NCBI GenBank assembly: GCA_036365455.1
Contig: JAWQUS010000010.1
Coordinates: 18,152,501-18,216,500 of the forward strand
From: Macrosoma leucophasiata
Taxonomy: Eukaryota; Arthropoda; Insecta; Lepidoptera; Hedylidae
Length of the DNA: 64,000 nt
Direction of reading: 5' to 3'
In this document: one piece after another, positions 10,391 through 20,096 of the stretch
Layout: every line of letters begins with the position of its first letter
Position numbering within the stretch: the stretch's first letter is position 1
Translations under genes and position numbers: made by a program
The notes under the pieces: generated by a model
Seen by the model: only the letters and a program-made list of their open reading frames with translations
Told to the model about the DNA's origin: nothing
Database searches by the model: none

Positions 10391-10760
10391 GAGGAGTAAG
10401 TGTGGGGGACGCCAACCCTGGTAGGGCGCAGGCGCGGGCGTACGGCGGGCACTCCGCGAGGAAGGCTCGCGCGCTCCGGCCGCGTCCACGCGACCGCGAT
10501 GCGCGAGCTACCGGCGCCGCGGCCGCTTCCGCAAGCGCCACGCTAACCTGCACCGATGCAGTGGCGAAAACTAACCAGGTTGAAGTCTTCGCCGGGCGGT
10601 CAGTCGCGCGCTCGGAGGATGCTCTGCTGTGGCCGCAGGAAGGTATGCGATCCGATCGATAGCGCGCGCCGAAACCGTCGCCCCTCCCGGCCCGGACGCC
10701 GACGCCGTTCGACGACCCCGCTAAGGCCTCGACTCCTAGGCCCAAGTTTTCCATGTTACC
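10391..10760. promoter_or_regulatory. CpG-rich island, candidate promoter
   Basis: A sharply GC- and CpG-rich block in otherwise AT-rich DNA, with many GCGCGC and CCGCGG runs. Open frames on both strands (10383-10754 minus, 10402-10662 plus) are alanine/arginine-rich and are explained by composition. On the plus strand, TCAGTCGC at 10600-10607 fits an arthropod initiator. It precedes a short frame at 10619 that ends at a donor. Such islands in insects often mark 5' exons, but no direct evidence of transcription exists here. Confidence 0.35.
10619..10642 (+). CDS. candidate first coding exon (MLCCGRRK)
   Basis: ATG at 10619 in the context GGAGG-ATG gives eight codons (MLCCGRRK), then AAG|GTATGCG at 10643, a good U2-type donor in phase 0. 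It lies about 20 nt below an initiator-like TCAGTC in the CpG island. The product cannot be identified from eight residues. A chance ATG/donor combination in GC-rich DNA is quite possible. Confidence 0.2.
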
Positions 10761-11037
10761 CTGAGTGGGGCTCCCTCTGTACGTTGTACTCGAACGTCGG
10801 GGTGCAGTGGAGTCCGGCGACGACAGTTCTGTGTGCTTTAACGTATTTGTGGCTTTTGTTACTGTTTTGTTCTATGATCGAAGTGGTGGTAGTGGTAGTG
10901 GTAGCCTGTTTTGTCGATGCCGAGTAACATGCTTTTTATTTTTGATGTGGTATATGTATTGTGATGTTTTCAGCCAGTTATCTTAGTTCAATCATTAAAA
11001 TTCGTTTTTAAATACAAACGTAGAAAGAAACTATGTA

Positions 11038-11182
11038 AATGGTGGTAGATTTTCAGTGGCGGTGCTCGAGGGCGTAGGCCATTGCAATATCTACCGGTGT
11101 ATACCTAAATGGCTAAACGGTACTAGTTCGCGCTATTATATTCCAGTTATATGGTAACGTACTTTCCTGTAATTAAGCACAG
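11038..11182 (+). mobile_element. CTGGTGGTAG SINE, old 5' half
   Basis: Reads 'GGTGGTAGATTTTCAGTGGC', 'CTCGAGGGCGTAGGCCA' and 'CCAGTTATATGGTAACGTAC', in the order of the family 5' half but strongly diverged. The 3' half is not visible. Confidence 0.5.
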
Positions 11183-11210
11183 ATCTCACAAATCTTTGGC
11201 TTTGTGAGAG

Positions 11211-11268
11211 TTTCAGTGTTTCAGTAATCGAACACACACATTGGTGTTCGATTACTGAAACACTGAAA
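11211..11268. repeat. perfect 25-bp inverted repeat
   Basis: 11211-11235 (TTTCAGTGTTTCAGTAATCG + AACAC) is the exact reverse complement of 11244-11268 with an 8-nt loop. Part of the right arm plus flank, 'TTCGATTACTGAAAC' followed by 'GAAATTGAAG', recurs at 11976-12000. Confidence 0.85.
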
Positions 11269-12236
11269 TTGAAGAAAACACATTACATATGTAATGAGTC
11301 TTTTGGTTTTTATAAAGACCTTACTATATTCTTACTGGTCGTGGACATCAGATCTGGTAACATAACTTTAGATAACCTATCATCAAGATGGAACCACTTT
11401 CTTAGTATTTTCATAGTTGAAAGAAAAACCTTCTTTCCGGCAATATTCAGACGTTATCAGGAATATACATTCAGGGAACTCTTAGCTTATCCAAAATCAA
11501 ATATAGCCACTATTACCACCGCATAAGATACTCGTGTGATCAAGCGGCCATTTCCAAGGCATGCATTATGCACGTATTATGAACATTGAATAAAGGCTGT
11601 AACCAAATTTTACAAAGACATACTCAAGTATAAATGTAAACGATTATGTAATATATAGCATTCTATCTAAATACGGATAGGCGTTTAGCGTCTACTCCTA
11701 AGTAAATGAATTTCTGAAGCATCGCCTAATTTACAAAGCAAAGGCGCAAATGGAATTTCAAAGAGCTTTTTAGCATACTAACACGTATGTCAAAATTGGC
11801 GCCGAGAGCAGATAAACATATATATAGATCAGTTTCAACCCTTCGACCTTTATTCCTTTCTTAATTGAAATTTCGATAGGCCTATAAAATGGTAATACGA
11901 TAAAATTATTACGTTGTTAGCGGGAATTTAAGGTCAAAAGGACATGGATGACAACATAAATTAAAGATTATGTGTATTCGATTACTGAAACGAAATTGAA
12001 GGAAACTTTTATCTCGAATTCTTTTCTACAGTTATTCCCTATTATTGGAATGGAACATTATGCCGGCTAATTTATTTCCGAATAAGTGTAACCTGGGAAT
12101 TTTTAAGTCTAAAGTGAATGGATATCTATCTACGAATTCCTATTCGAGATGATATCTTGTACCTAGACCAAGATTAGGGATTCATCTTCAGCGACATTTT
12201 CATTTACCATTGGTGTGATAGCTTATTAATGGTCTA
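11269..12236. other. unassigned DNA between two TTCGATTACTGAAAC copies
   Basis: Contains a TTG-started open frame (11269-11526) without recognisable domains, and the recurrence of the hairpin-arm motif near 11976. It could be the interior of an old TIR element bounded at about 11211 and 12000, but no target duplication is seen. Confidence 0.35.
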
Positions 12237-12421
12237 TCTTAATATATATAAATCTCGTGTCACAATGTTTGTCCTCAATGGACTGCTAAACCACTGAACC
12301 GATTATAATAAAATTCGCACACCATGTGCAGTTCGATCCAACTTGAGAGATAGGATAGCTTACATTACGCTATGACTAATAGGAGCAGAGGAGCGCGGGC
12401 GAAGCCGGGGCGGGCCGCTAG
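12237..12421 (+). mobile_element. short non-autonomous Helitron
   Basis: Starts TCTTAATATATATAAATC and ends 'GAAGCCGGGGCGGGCCGCTAG', preceded by a GC-rich stem region. The TC start, CTAG end and following T fit Helitron insertion. A close relative lies at 47193-47390 (shared 'CACAATGTTTGTCCTCAATG' and 'CACACCATGTGCAGTTCGAT'). Confidence 0.8.
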
Positions 12422-13020
12422 TATATATAAAAAAAAAGATTTTCATTAAGAACAAGAAAGAAAATCAGTTTACTGTACAGGAGAAAATGGGATGCCAAAG
12501 CGAAACAGTTTCAAAACCACTAAACAGATCCATTTTTGCAAATTAATACATTATTTATTCTAAAGTCATTAGACATTTTTGTAAAAATCAGCAAAATGAG
12601 ATGAGACTAATCTTAAATGCTTAAATATTGACGTTAATCTCTATAAAAGCTACTACGAAACTGCCTTGCGCCATCTTGAAAATCCTGGAGCTAGCCTAGG
12701 CTATCACTACTTTCGGTCTAAAGTTCAATGAACCAGACTAAGCATGAACTTTATAATATTCCGATATCTCTCAATGACCTTTTTAATGCATGTGGTTGAT
12801 TATTATTTTTAAATCAGCCACCTTATGCAATATACGCAAGTAGTAGTTGCTGGCTACTTTGACTAGTACTTAAGTAGACTCGTCTTATAGTTTAAGAAAA
12901 CTTAAATACGTTCTTACACTGGTATAATAATACAAGCATAGTGTAAAAACATATATATTATAAGTACTTATACTGTGATACAAGTAGGTACGTGGTTTTC
13001 AATGTTAAAATAGGCACATA
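12422..13020. other. unassigned AT-rich DNA
   Basis: No recognisable feature. Confidence 0.4.
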
Positions 13021-13166
13021 ACATGTCGCTTCTTTACAAGAATAATGTGACATTTCATCTAAATCGTTCTTTATGAAATGCAACATTATTCTTACAAGAA
13101 TAACGTGAAATTTCATCTAAATCGTTCTATATGAAATGTCACATTATTCTTGTAAAGAGGCGATGT
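13021..13166. repeat. duplicated foldback (hairpin) element
   Basis: A ~36-nt motif ACAAGAATAATGTGACATTT occurs four times in alternating orientation (near 13037 +, 13074 -, 13095 +, 13131 -). Outer arms 13023-13058 and 13131-13164 pair almost perfectly, and the inner pair 13074-13117 forms a second palindrome. The pattern reads as a ~59-bp hairpin unit duplicated in tandem. Confidence 0.75.
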
Positions 13167-13257
13167 ATAAAAGTGTAAATATCGTGTTTATCAGTTCCGA
13201 ATGTCATCAAATTCAATCAAACGACTTACTTTCGCATTAATGTTTACATGGACATAG

Positions 13258-13402
13258 ATAATGGCAACCCATTAAACGTCCCACTGCCGGGCACGAGTCT
13301 CTCCCCTTTTTTGGGGGAAGGCCTGGAGCTTACTCCACCACGCTGCTCCAAAATGCAAAATTGGTGGACGTGAGAGAGTGGACGTTTAGTGGCCAACCCG
13401 CT
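13258..13402. mobile_element. CCCACTGCCGGGC interspersed repeat
   Basis: 'CCATTAAACGTCCCACTGCC', 'GGGCACGAGTCTCTCCCC' and 'CCACCACGCTGCTCC' resemble a repeat widespread in lepidopteran genomes, in my recollection the tail of an RTE-like LINE. It is a short fragment with no coding sequence. Confidence 0.4.
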
Positions 13403-13547
13403 GTCGAAAATTTTCATAAAAATTAAATATTTATTTAAGTAGCTTATAGGCATGCATGTTTTGGATTACAATTTAGATCATTACTTTGATACAAACTCCT
13501 ATTGTAAAATTAAATTGTTATCTGTTTTGTGTGCTATATCGATAATA

Positions 13548-13757
13548 AATAAATAAACCGCCCATTAGGCCTCAGACAAGGTTTAACGACTACTATCTAT
13601 CGATAGCAACCGGGACCGACGGCCTAACGTGCCCTCCGAAGCACGGAAACGCGCATTTTAATTTGCCACTAGCGGTCACCCATCACACTATCCGGCCGCG
13701 CTCGTAGTGCTTAACCGAGTAGATCGCGTATGATCTTCACCAGCCGCGGGGCCATGC
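13548..13757 (-). mobile_element. 5S rRNA-derived SINE (SINE3-like)
   Basis: On the minus strand 'CGGTTAAGCACTACGAGCGC' followed by 'GGCCGGATAGTGTGATGGGTGACCG' aligns with the internal control region of 5S rRNA genes (A box ... TTAAGCA..., C box GGATGGGTGACCG). The 3' part 'CGTGCTTCGGAGGGCACGTT' and 'CGTCGGTCCCGG' is the SINE body. It ends in an ATTTATTTATT-type tail near 13548. Promoter elements are recognisable but mutated. Confidence 0.7.
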
Positions 13758-14433
13758 AATTTTGCACTGGATTAATGAAAAAGGCGCTTCGTGTATAATT
13801 TCTCATAATATTCTCGTCATTATAAACATGTATACTTTCATCTCAAATTACGAATAATCAGCGACGAACCGAATAACAGATCAGGGTGCCTCCGCCGCCC
13901 ACATATTCAAATATGATGATACGTATATCAATTCCTTTGATACAAGTTGATATTAATGCTAAGCTCGTTACCCACATAATCCTGTTTAGCAGAAGATATA
14001 CACGTGTCTCTTTAATGTAGGTCAATCGTATACAGAGGGGACGATAGGATTCAATCGAATGCCAGTCACCTATTTATAAACAAACAGTTGACCCTTTTAC
14101 CTACTTTATATTAACCCTTTCCATTAGAATAGAAAAAAATACTATGAAAGGGTTTAAAAAAAAATATTTAATTTCATTCACTCACGCTAGTATTCGAGTC
14201 ATAACAACTTTTTATGTAACGGATTAAGCCATACCGTTTTAATTTATTGTTTCTGACATTCATTATTTCTGAATGAATTATTTTTATACATTACTTATTA
14301 ATTAGGACACGTTTATTATAAATCGCGCTTAGTGGTAATCATAGCGTATTATAATCACGATACTACTCGGTACTCGTGACTAAATTAAGGTACTGGGTTT
14401 CTCTATAACTACCTAACGAACTCATACATAATC
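13758..14433. other. unassigned AT-rich DNA
   Basis: No recognisable feature. Confidence 0.4.
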
Positions 14434-14680
14434 GTTTTATATTATTTCGCATTAACACATGCTTGTGAAATATATTTTATTTTTAAAGAAAAATGGAAAG
14501 AAAAATTTGACTTCAGGCGACACTCGAACTCGCGGCCTACTGGGAATCCAGTCCAGCCGCTCTTCCAATTGAGCTACTGAAGTCCTGCCCGATTTGTCAA
14601 ATCTTTCCTTCACATCTATTGCATTGCTTTATGGTAGCAGCAGCGCCATCTATTACCAACTATGCTAGTTAGGCAACCGA
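14434..14680 (-). mobile_element. SINE with central tRNA-like domain, copy 1
   Basis: On the minus strand the element starts at 'GCATAGTTGGTAATAGATGG' (near 14672) and runs through a tRNA-like block (14509-14584). It ends in 'CAAATTTTTCTTTCCATTTT'. The tRNA-like block has a perfect 7-bp acceptor pairing GACTTCA/TGAAGTC, an A box (TAGCTCAATTGG) and a B box (GAGTTCGAGTG). However, its anticodon loop is about 9 nt, so it is not a standard tRNA. Positions 14434-14600 are duplicated at 14741-14907. Confidence 0.7.
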
Positions 14681-14740
14681 TATAATAGACTTTTCAGTTT
14701 ATTGAATATCGTAAAGAAGTCGCTTTTATCCTTAAGAATT

Positions 14741-14907
14741 GTTTTATATTATTTCGCATTAACACATGCTTGTGAAATATATTTTATTTTTAAAGAAAAA
14801 TGGAAAGAAAAATTTGACTTCAGGCGAGACTCGAACTCGCGGCCTACTGGGAATTTAGTCCAGCCGCTCTTCCAATTGAGCTACTGAAGTCCTGCCCGAT
14901 TTGTCAA
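14741..14907 (-). mobile_element. SINE with tRNA-like domain, duplicated unit
   Basis: A 167-bp copy of 14434-14600, differing at only a few positions (for example GGCGAGACTCG versus GGCGACACTCG). The tRNA-like block is 14816-14891, 76 nt long like that of copy 1. The 5' 'GCATAGTTGG' part is absent, so this is a local segmental duplication rather than a fresh full-length insertion. Confidence 0.75.
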
Positions 14908-14955
14908 CATAATATATATACATAATCGTCATTTCGAATAAGTTTTTTCTATGTA

Positions 14956-15233
14956 CCGAATGTGGCAAACAAGCATGCAGTTCATATAGATGTTAAGTGA
15001 TGACTGTAGCCTATACATACCTACACAGAAACGACGCAGTCAAAATGGAGAAGCGTTGCCACCCTTGAGACCTAAGTTGTTATGTCTCTGTGATAGTTAT
15101 TACAGGGCAATACATTACCATCTAACCGGAACACGATAGTGCTGAACACTACCATTTGGCAGCAGATAGCTATGGTAATGCGGTAGTGCCTACGCCCTGG
15201 AGCTCCTACGCTTGGTATGCTACCACCTGTCAA
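14956..15233 (-). mobile_element. CTGGTGGTAG SINE, older full-length copy
   Basis: Nearly full length but clearly diverged, with 'CACAGAAACGACGCAGTC' in place of CACAAAGACCAAGGTC and 'CAGATAGCTATGGTAATG' in the middle. Older than the copies at 15778 and 17176. Confidence 0.8.
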
Positions 15234-15777
15234 AGTATGTAAAAATAGTAAAAAACCATAGATTTTTAAAATTTTATATAATCAAATCTTGATCTCTTAA
15301 GTATCTGTTGAAAAGATATAACGTCGTTAAACTGCCTTATTTTTTATGTATTTAATTTGCCTTTTTATTGCAATACAAATACAATACATTAACAAAGACA
15401 GATATCTAAAGTCATCGTTTAAGCACCATTTTACTGGTCGTAGAGCTAAGTGATAGATGGCTTAGTCGGGACGAGGTAGCAGTTTGAAACGGTAAAAAAG
15501 CACCCGCTTTAGAGATAAATAAATCTTTTAAAATATTTAGTTACTAATTATACTACTTTAAAACAATTTTTCAAGTATTATCTACACGCACCACTATAAA
15601 TTAGAAAACGTGACTCTTTTACTTCTTTATAACTTTTAAACAATATCAGAGTTCTAAAAATACAAAAAATGTTGTAATACATTTATATTTGTCTATTGAG
15701 TCTTTCCTCTAGCACGTCCAATGACTTATTTTTAATATACTACTATTGATAAAATACTATACTTTACATATTTTTCC
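15234..15777. other. unassigned AT-rich DNA
   Basis: No recognisable feature. Confidence 0.4.
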
Positions 15778-16070
15778 TACTGGTGGTAGAGCACCAGTGA
15801 CGGAGCTCGCGGGCGTAGGCACCACCGCATTACCTAATATACTTGCCGCTAAATGGTAGTGTTCAGCACTATCGTGTTCCGGTCAGGTGGTAATGTACGG
15901 CCCTGTAATTTCCGGCACAGAGGGATAACACCTTAGGCCTCAGGAGTGGTAACGCATCTGCATTTTGACCTCGGTCTTTGTGTGGGTGTCTATAGGCTGC
16001 AGTCATCACTTAACATCAATGTGAACTGCATGCTTGTTTGCCACTTCCATAACATAAAAAAAATAAAAAA
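15778..16070 (+). mobile_element. CTGGTGGTAG SINE, full length
   Basis: Complete from 'ACTGGTGGTAGAGCACCAG' to an A-rich tail (AAAAAAAATAAAAAA). Near consensus, so relatively young. Confidence 0.9.
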
Positions 16071-16865
16071 TATTAGATATAATCGTAATCTGTTAAGTAT
16101 TACTTTGTATTAAGCCAGGATCTTTATTTGTTAAATACTGATATCGCTGAATAAATAATAGACACATTACAACAGTAATTCTCTGTAATAGGATAATTAC
16201 CAACAATTACCGTGTTTCAGTCATTCAAAATAGAAAATACAAAGAATGGATAAATTATATTATTTCTATTGTTCGATGTGTTTTTATTTAAGCTTGTAAA
16301 TATGTTTTTTTTCGTAAAAGGTTTAAGTTAATTCCAGCTTAATACAGCCTTCTACTAGAGGTTCAAATGGATGATGCATTGCCGGTATTCCCCACCTACG
16401 CTATAGTCTCAGACCAGAGTGTTTTCGATTTTTTGAAATATTTGGGTCATACTTTAGCAACAATGCAGTAATATAACATTAACAAGTTCTACAGTTACTG
16501 AGACGGATACATTCCCTATTTAACACTTTGACGGACAGAAGATGTCTACAGTCTTTATTACAGTAAAATTTTATTGTGTTTCGTACACTGTCCGGATATG
16601 TGTTAATAAAGTATATATACCTACCTATTAATAATATTTTACATAGCGAAATAGGTTGATTATCTGAAAATTAATCATCAAAAATCCATTAAATGATTTT
16701 GATATATAATTGTTTTTTCGAAAGTTTAAAGTGAATTAAAGTGAACTAGAATTACTCTTACGACATCCTTGTATCAAGTAAATTTAATGGTTGTAAGTAA
16801 GAACCTATAATAAATAGTACTTATATTTTAACGATATTGCGGACGAGTCGTGCCAATTTATTGCC
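16071..16865. other. unassigned AT-rich DNA
   Basis: No recognisable feature. Confidence 0.4.
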
Positions 16866-16893
16866 AATTTTGTGCCTTAAAAGGCACAAAATT
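16866..16893. repeat. 28-bp near-perfect palindrome
   Basis: AATTTTGTGCCTT and AAGGCACAAAATT are exact reverse complements separated by 2 nt. As RNA this would be a tight hairpin, but no U-run terminator logic applies in a eukaryotic genome. Confidence 0.8.
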
Positions 16894-17175
16894 TAAAAAT
16901 ACTCAGGCGTCGATGGCGTAAATTGGGTGAAAAAGGTAAAATTAAAAATATGGTTGATATTTTCAGCGATCTATATCAGTACTACAGTGGAATTCGATTT
17001 AAAGTAATGAAGACGAACATCAGCGATGAAGGGGACGTAATGGCTTTCCATTTTTATCAAAGTTTGATTAAATGGCGATGTTTGTAATCAGAATTGAGTT
17101 TTCTAGGTGTCCCCGATCATGTTAAGTCAATAATTTTACTAACGATTGTTATAACTCAAGTAGAGATTAGATTTT
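16894..17175. other. unassigned AT-rich DNA
   Basis: No recognisable feature. Confidence 0.35.
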
Positions 17176-17464
17176 TACTGGTGGTAGAGCTCCAGTGTCG
17201 GAGCTCGCGGGCGTAGGCACCACCGCATTACCTAATATACTTGCCGCTAAATGGTAGTGTTCAACACTATCGTGTTCCGGTCAGGTGGTAATGTACGGCC
17301 CTGTAATTTCCGGCACAGAGGCATAAGACCTTAGGCCTCAGGAGTGGTAACGCATCTGCATTTTGACCTTGGTCTTTGTGTGGGTGTCGATAGGCTGCAG
17401 TCATCACTTAACATCAATGTGAACTGCATGCTTGTTTACAACTTCCATAACATAAAAAAAAAAA
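17176..17464 (+). mobile_element. CTGGTGGTAG SINE, full length
   Basis: Complete and near consensus from 'ACTGGTGGTAGAGCTCCAG' to a 12-A tail. The open frame 17344-17577 runs through its 3' half and is not a gene. Confidence 0.9.
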
Positions 17465-18302
17465 CGCTTCCATACGTTGACTACTCCACTACTCTTGTTT
17501 GCATCGTCATCATCATGTCACGTGACTTATGGACGTCTACAAAAATTTCATATAAAATACATTTGTTTCGTTTTTAACAGCGATAACGATTGAAGTTAAA
17601 CAACTTGGCATGGCCAAGCTGGTTATATACGCGGCGACATGATATAAGTAGCTCAGATCTCGATATTAGGATCTTTATTATACTTATTGGATTTATAGCA
17701 TGATAGTTTATTAGGATTCAATTTAGGAACCGCTAATGTTTTGTTTCATTTCTATAAATGACACCGCGTATGAAAAAACGAGACACAATAATTACACAAA
17801 GGCCAATCGATTCAGTTTAGGTTGATTATAAAAGGCATCGACGACACAACGCAGCTATGATAAAAGGTCATTACGTCCACTGGTGTGTGACTCAAAAGTA
17901 GAAACTGCATTTGACCTTTAGTTATTTTATAGATATTACCTATTAATATATGGACCTAACGTGAAGATTCATACATGCATAATAATATATCAGTTACGGT
18001 TTATAGCGACGGGACGTGACGACCCACCCCCCACTAATAGATGCGAATTCTTCAAATAGTTTTTTTTTATTTATTTAACACATAAAAATAACATAATATA
18101 CAATTTTTTTTATCTATGCATTCGGTAAGTCAAGCGCATAACGGTGGTCAAACCATCCCAACAGGGCGAGTAGTAAATACAATCACGTCGGATGGGCAAT
18201 GTCAAGCGTGGCGATTATGATATTTTGCCCAAATAACTCGCAACACTGTTTTGGACATCTTTGGGGAAGCCTTTTGTCATAAAATAGCGTAATTAGCGCC
18301 CG
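17465..18302. other. unassigned DNA
   Basis: No gene recognised. 18120-18270 is somewhat GC-richer ('GTCAAACCATCCCAACAGGG', 'GCAACACTGTTTTGG') and may be an old repeat I cannot name. Confidence 0.35.
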
Positions 18303-18546
18303 CGCTCCAGTGACGGAGCTTGCGGGTGTAGGCACCGCCACATTACCTAATAGGTATACTTGCCGCTAAATGGTAGTATTCAGCACTATTGTGTTCCGGT
18401 CAAATGTATGGCCCTGTAATTTTAGGCCTCAGGAGTGGTATCGCATTTTTGACCTTGGTTTTGTGTAAGTGTCTATAGGCTGCAGTCATCACTTAACATC
18501 AATGTGAACTGCATGCTTGTTTGCCATTTCCATTACATAAAAAAAG
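18303..18546 (+). mobile_element. CTGGTGGTAG SINE, internally deleted
   Basis: Starts inside the first 15 bases (GCTCCAGTGACGGAGC) and lacks two internal blocks: 'AGGTGGT' after the GTTCCGGTCA box, and 'CCGGCACAGAGGCATAA' before TTAGGCCTC. The 3' end and A tail are intact. Confidence 0.85.
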
Positions 18547-19117
18547 TTATCTCTAACTACATAGGTATACCAAATATAATATACTAAAAATTAACCGAAA
18601 AATATCAAACGTTGTTATCGAGGGCCCACACCAACACCCCACTTCACACTGTAACAAGCACTTACCGCCAATTTAACCCACAATCAAGGAGTCAAGGTAA
18701 ATATGACTAAGCGATAAGCATCAACTTATTTGGCTTATTTTGTCGCAACCAGCCACGCTTCTATCGTAAATGGACTTACTGAATTTCCAAATCATATGTC
18801 ACGCTCACACGCCATACATTAAAAGGTTTCAAACGGTGCCGCCCATCGGTGACGTCACCCAATATGAGCTCGCTATGACAACAGTCGTAAAACCTCACAG
18901 GTTACCTAATATAAGGTTAGGATCCGTCTGCAGAATTATTTCGTTCATCGAGATATGCTGCAAATCTAATTTTTACGCATATTTATGACCTAGAGATTGT
19001 ATGTCCACTAGGTTACCTATCAAAATATGGCCGCTAGTGTTTTTAATTAAATTATTTTGTCTTTAACAGCCAGCAACCCTTATTTGAAGCCAGATTTCAT
19101 TTGGCACCTGTATATCA
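18547..19117. other. unassigned DNA
   Basis: A palindromic TGACGTCA (CRE-type) octamer at 18849-18856 is the only motif noted. The open frame 18770-18988 has no recognisable domain. Confidence 0.35.
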
Positions 19118-19178
19118 ATATCAATAATGAGAAAAATTAGCTTTACAAATTAAAGCTAATTTTTCTCATTATTGATAT
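19118..19178. repeat. perfect 28-bp hairpin
   Basis: 19118-19145 (ATATCAATAATGAGAAAAAT + TAGCTTTA) is the exact reverse complement of 19151-19178, around the 5-nt loop CAAAT. Two nucleotides later the Helitron at 19180 begins. Confidence 0.9.
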
Positions 19179-19179
19179 A

Positions 19180-19509
19180 TCTATTATACAAATAAATAAA
19201 ATTGGAGTGTCTGATTGTAATATAAAAATAACCCCTTTTTACTAAATGCATATCTAAGTATACACGGTACATATACCAAAACAACATTTTTAACAATTTT
19301 TGTCTCTGTCTGTCTGCCTGTTTGTTCCCGCTAATCTCGAGAACGGCTTTACCGATTTTGACGTGTCTTTCACCGGTATATAGCTTATGTAATAAGGCGT
19401 AACTTAGGCTACTTTTATACTAGCTGCGCCCACGACTTCGTCCGGGTAGATATTGAACAATCATAAATTCTCACGCGGACAAAGCGGACAAAGTCGCGGG
19501 CACAGTTAG
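19180..19509 (+). mobile_element. non-autonomous Helitron with extended terminal palindrome
   Basis: Starts 'TCTATTATACAAATAAATAA', continues through 'TGGAGTGTCTG' and 'GAGAACGGCTTTACCGATTT', and ends 'GGGCACAGTTAG' (CTAG mutated to TTAG). Near the 3' end it carries an inverted copy of the terminus: CTAGCTGCGCCCACGACTTC begins at 19421, so 19420-19510 folds on itself. The relative at 61896-62676 has the same arrangement. Other family members: 52427-52733. Confidence 0.75.
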
Positions 19510-19716
19510 TAAATAATAAATGTATGTGAAGGTATCGGAAAGGAACGTAAATTTGAAGGGGCGGCCAAGTGCGCAAAGGCAGCCGTGATTTTTCAGTCTT
19601 TACATATTGTATTGCCGTGAAGGGGACGATATTAATATGAAAAAAAAAAACAAGTAATAAATTTTAAAAAAATACTAGCGGCCATTTTTTGATAGGCAAC
19701 CTAGTGGATAAACATT
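19510..19716. other. unassigned DNA
   Basis: Contains 'GCGGCCAAGTGCGCAAAGGC' near 19560, possibly debris of the AACCGGCCAAGTGCG family. Otherwise nothing recognised. Confidence 0.3.
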
Positions 19717-19918
19717 GTCTAGATCAGAGGTTCCCAAACTATTTTTACTTGTAGACCCCTTTCAATTTTTTTCTGGTTTCCGTGGACCCCCTCCTTGCTA
19801 CATTTATATCACATTCCCATATTTACAAATTTTATTCACGCCTCCGTAGACCCCCATCGAGTCTCCCATGGACCCCAGAGGGTCTATATGGACCACTTTG
19901 GGAATCACTGCTCTAGAT
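19717..19918 (+). mobile_element. hAT-like MITE with target duplication
   Basis: The element proper is 19725-19910, with ends CAGAGGTTCCCAAAC and TTTGGGAATCACTG. Flanking octamers GTCTAGAT (19717-19724) and CTCTAGAT (19911-19918) match at 7 of 8. Non-coding interior rich in 'GTAGACCCC' and 'CATGGACCCC'. Confidence 0.8.
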
Positions 19919-20096
19919 CATAAATATGCGTAAAAATAGGTTTGCAGCATTATCTCGATGAACGAAATAATTCTGCAGCGGGATCCTCACTCACCTAAGT
20001 AGTTTGGAATGTTACAAAGTGCAAAAACGTTATCAGTTAGGGGGTATTCATACTCAATTTGGCTATCTTCGGTGAAGATTATTTTTAGAAATTAAA

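Noticed and set aside
10383..10754. 123-codon minus-strand and overlapping plus-strand frames
   Set aside because: Stop-poor because of high GC. Alanine/arginine/proline composition with no domain, and frames open on both strands.
14509..14584. tRNA gene (also 14816-14891, 28101-28176, 20164-20232)
   Set aside because: Boxes A and B and acceptor pairing exist, but the anticodon loop is too long or the 5' strand is missing, and each lies inside a repeated element.
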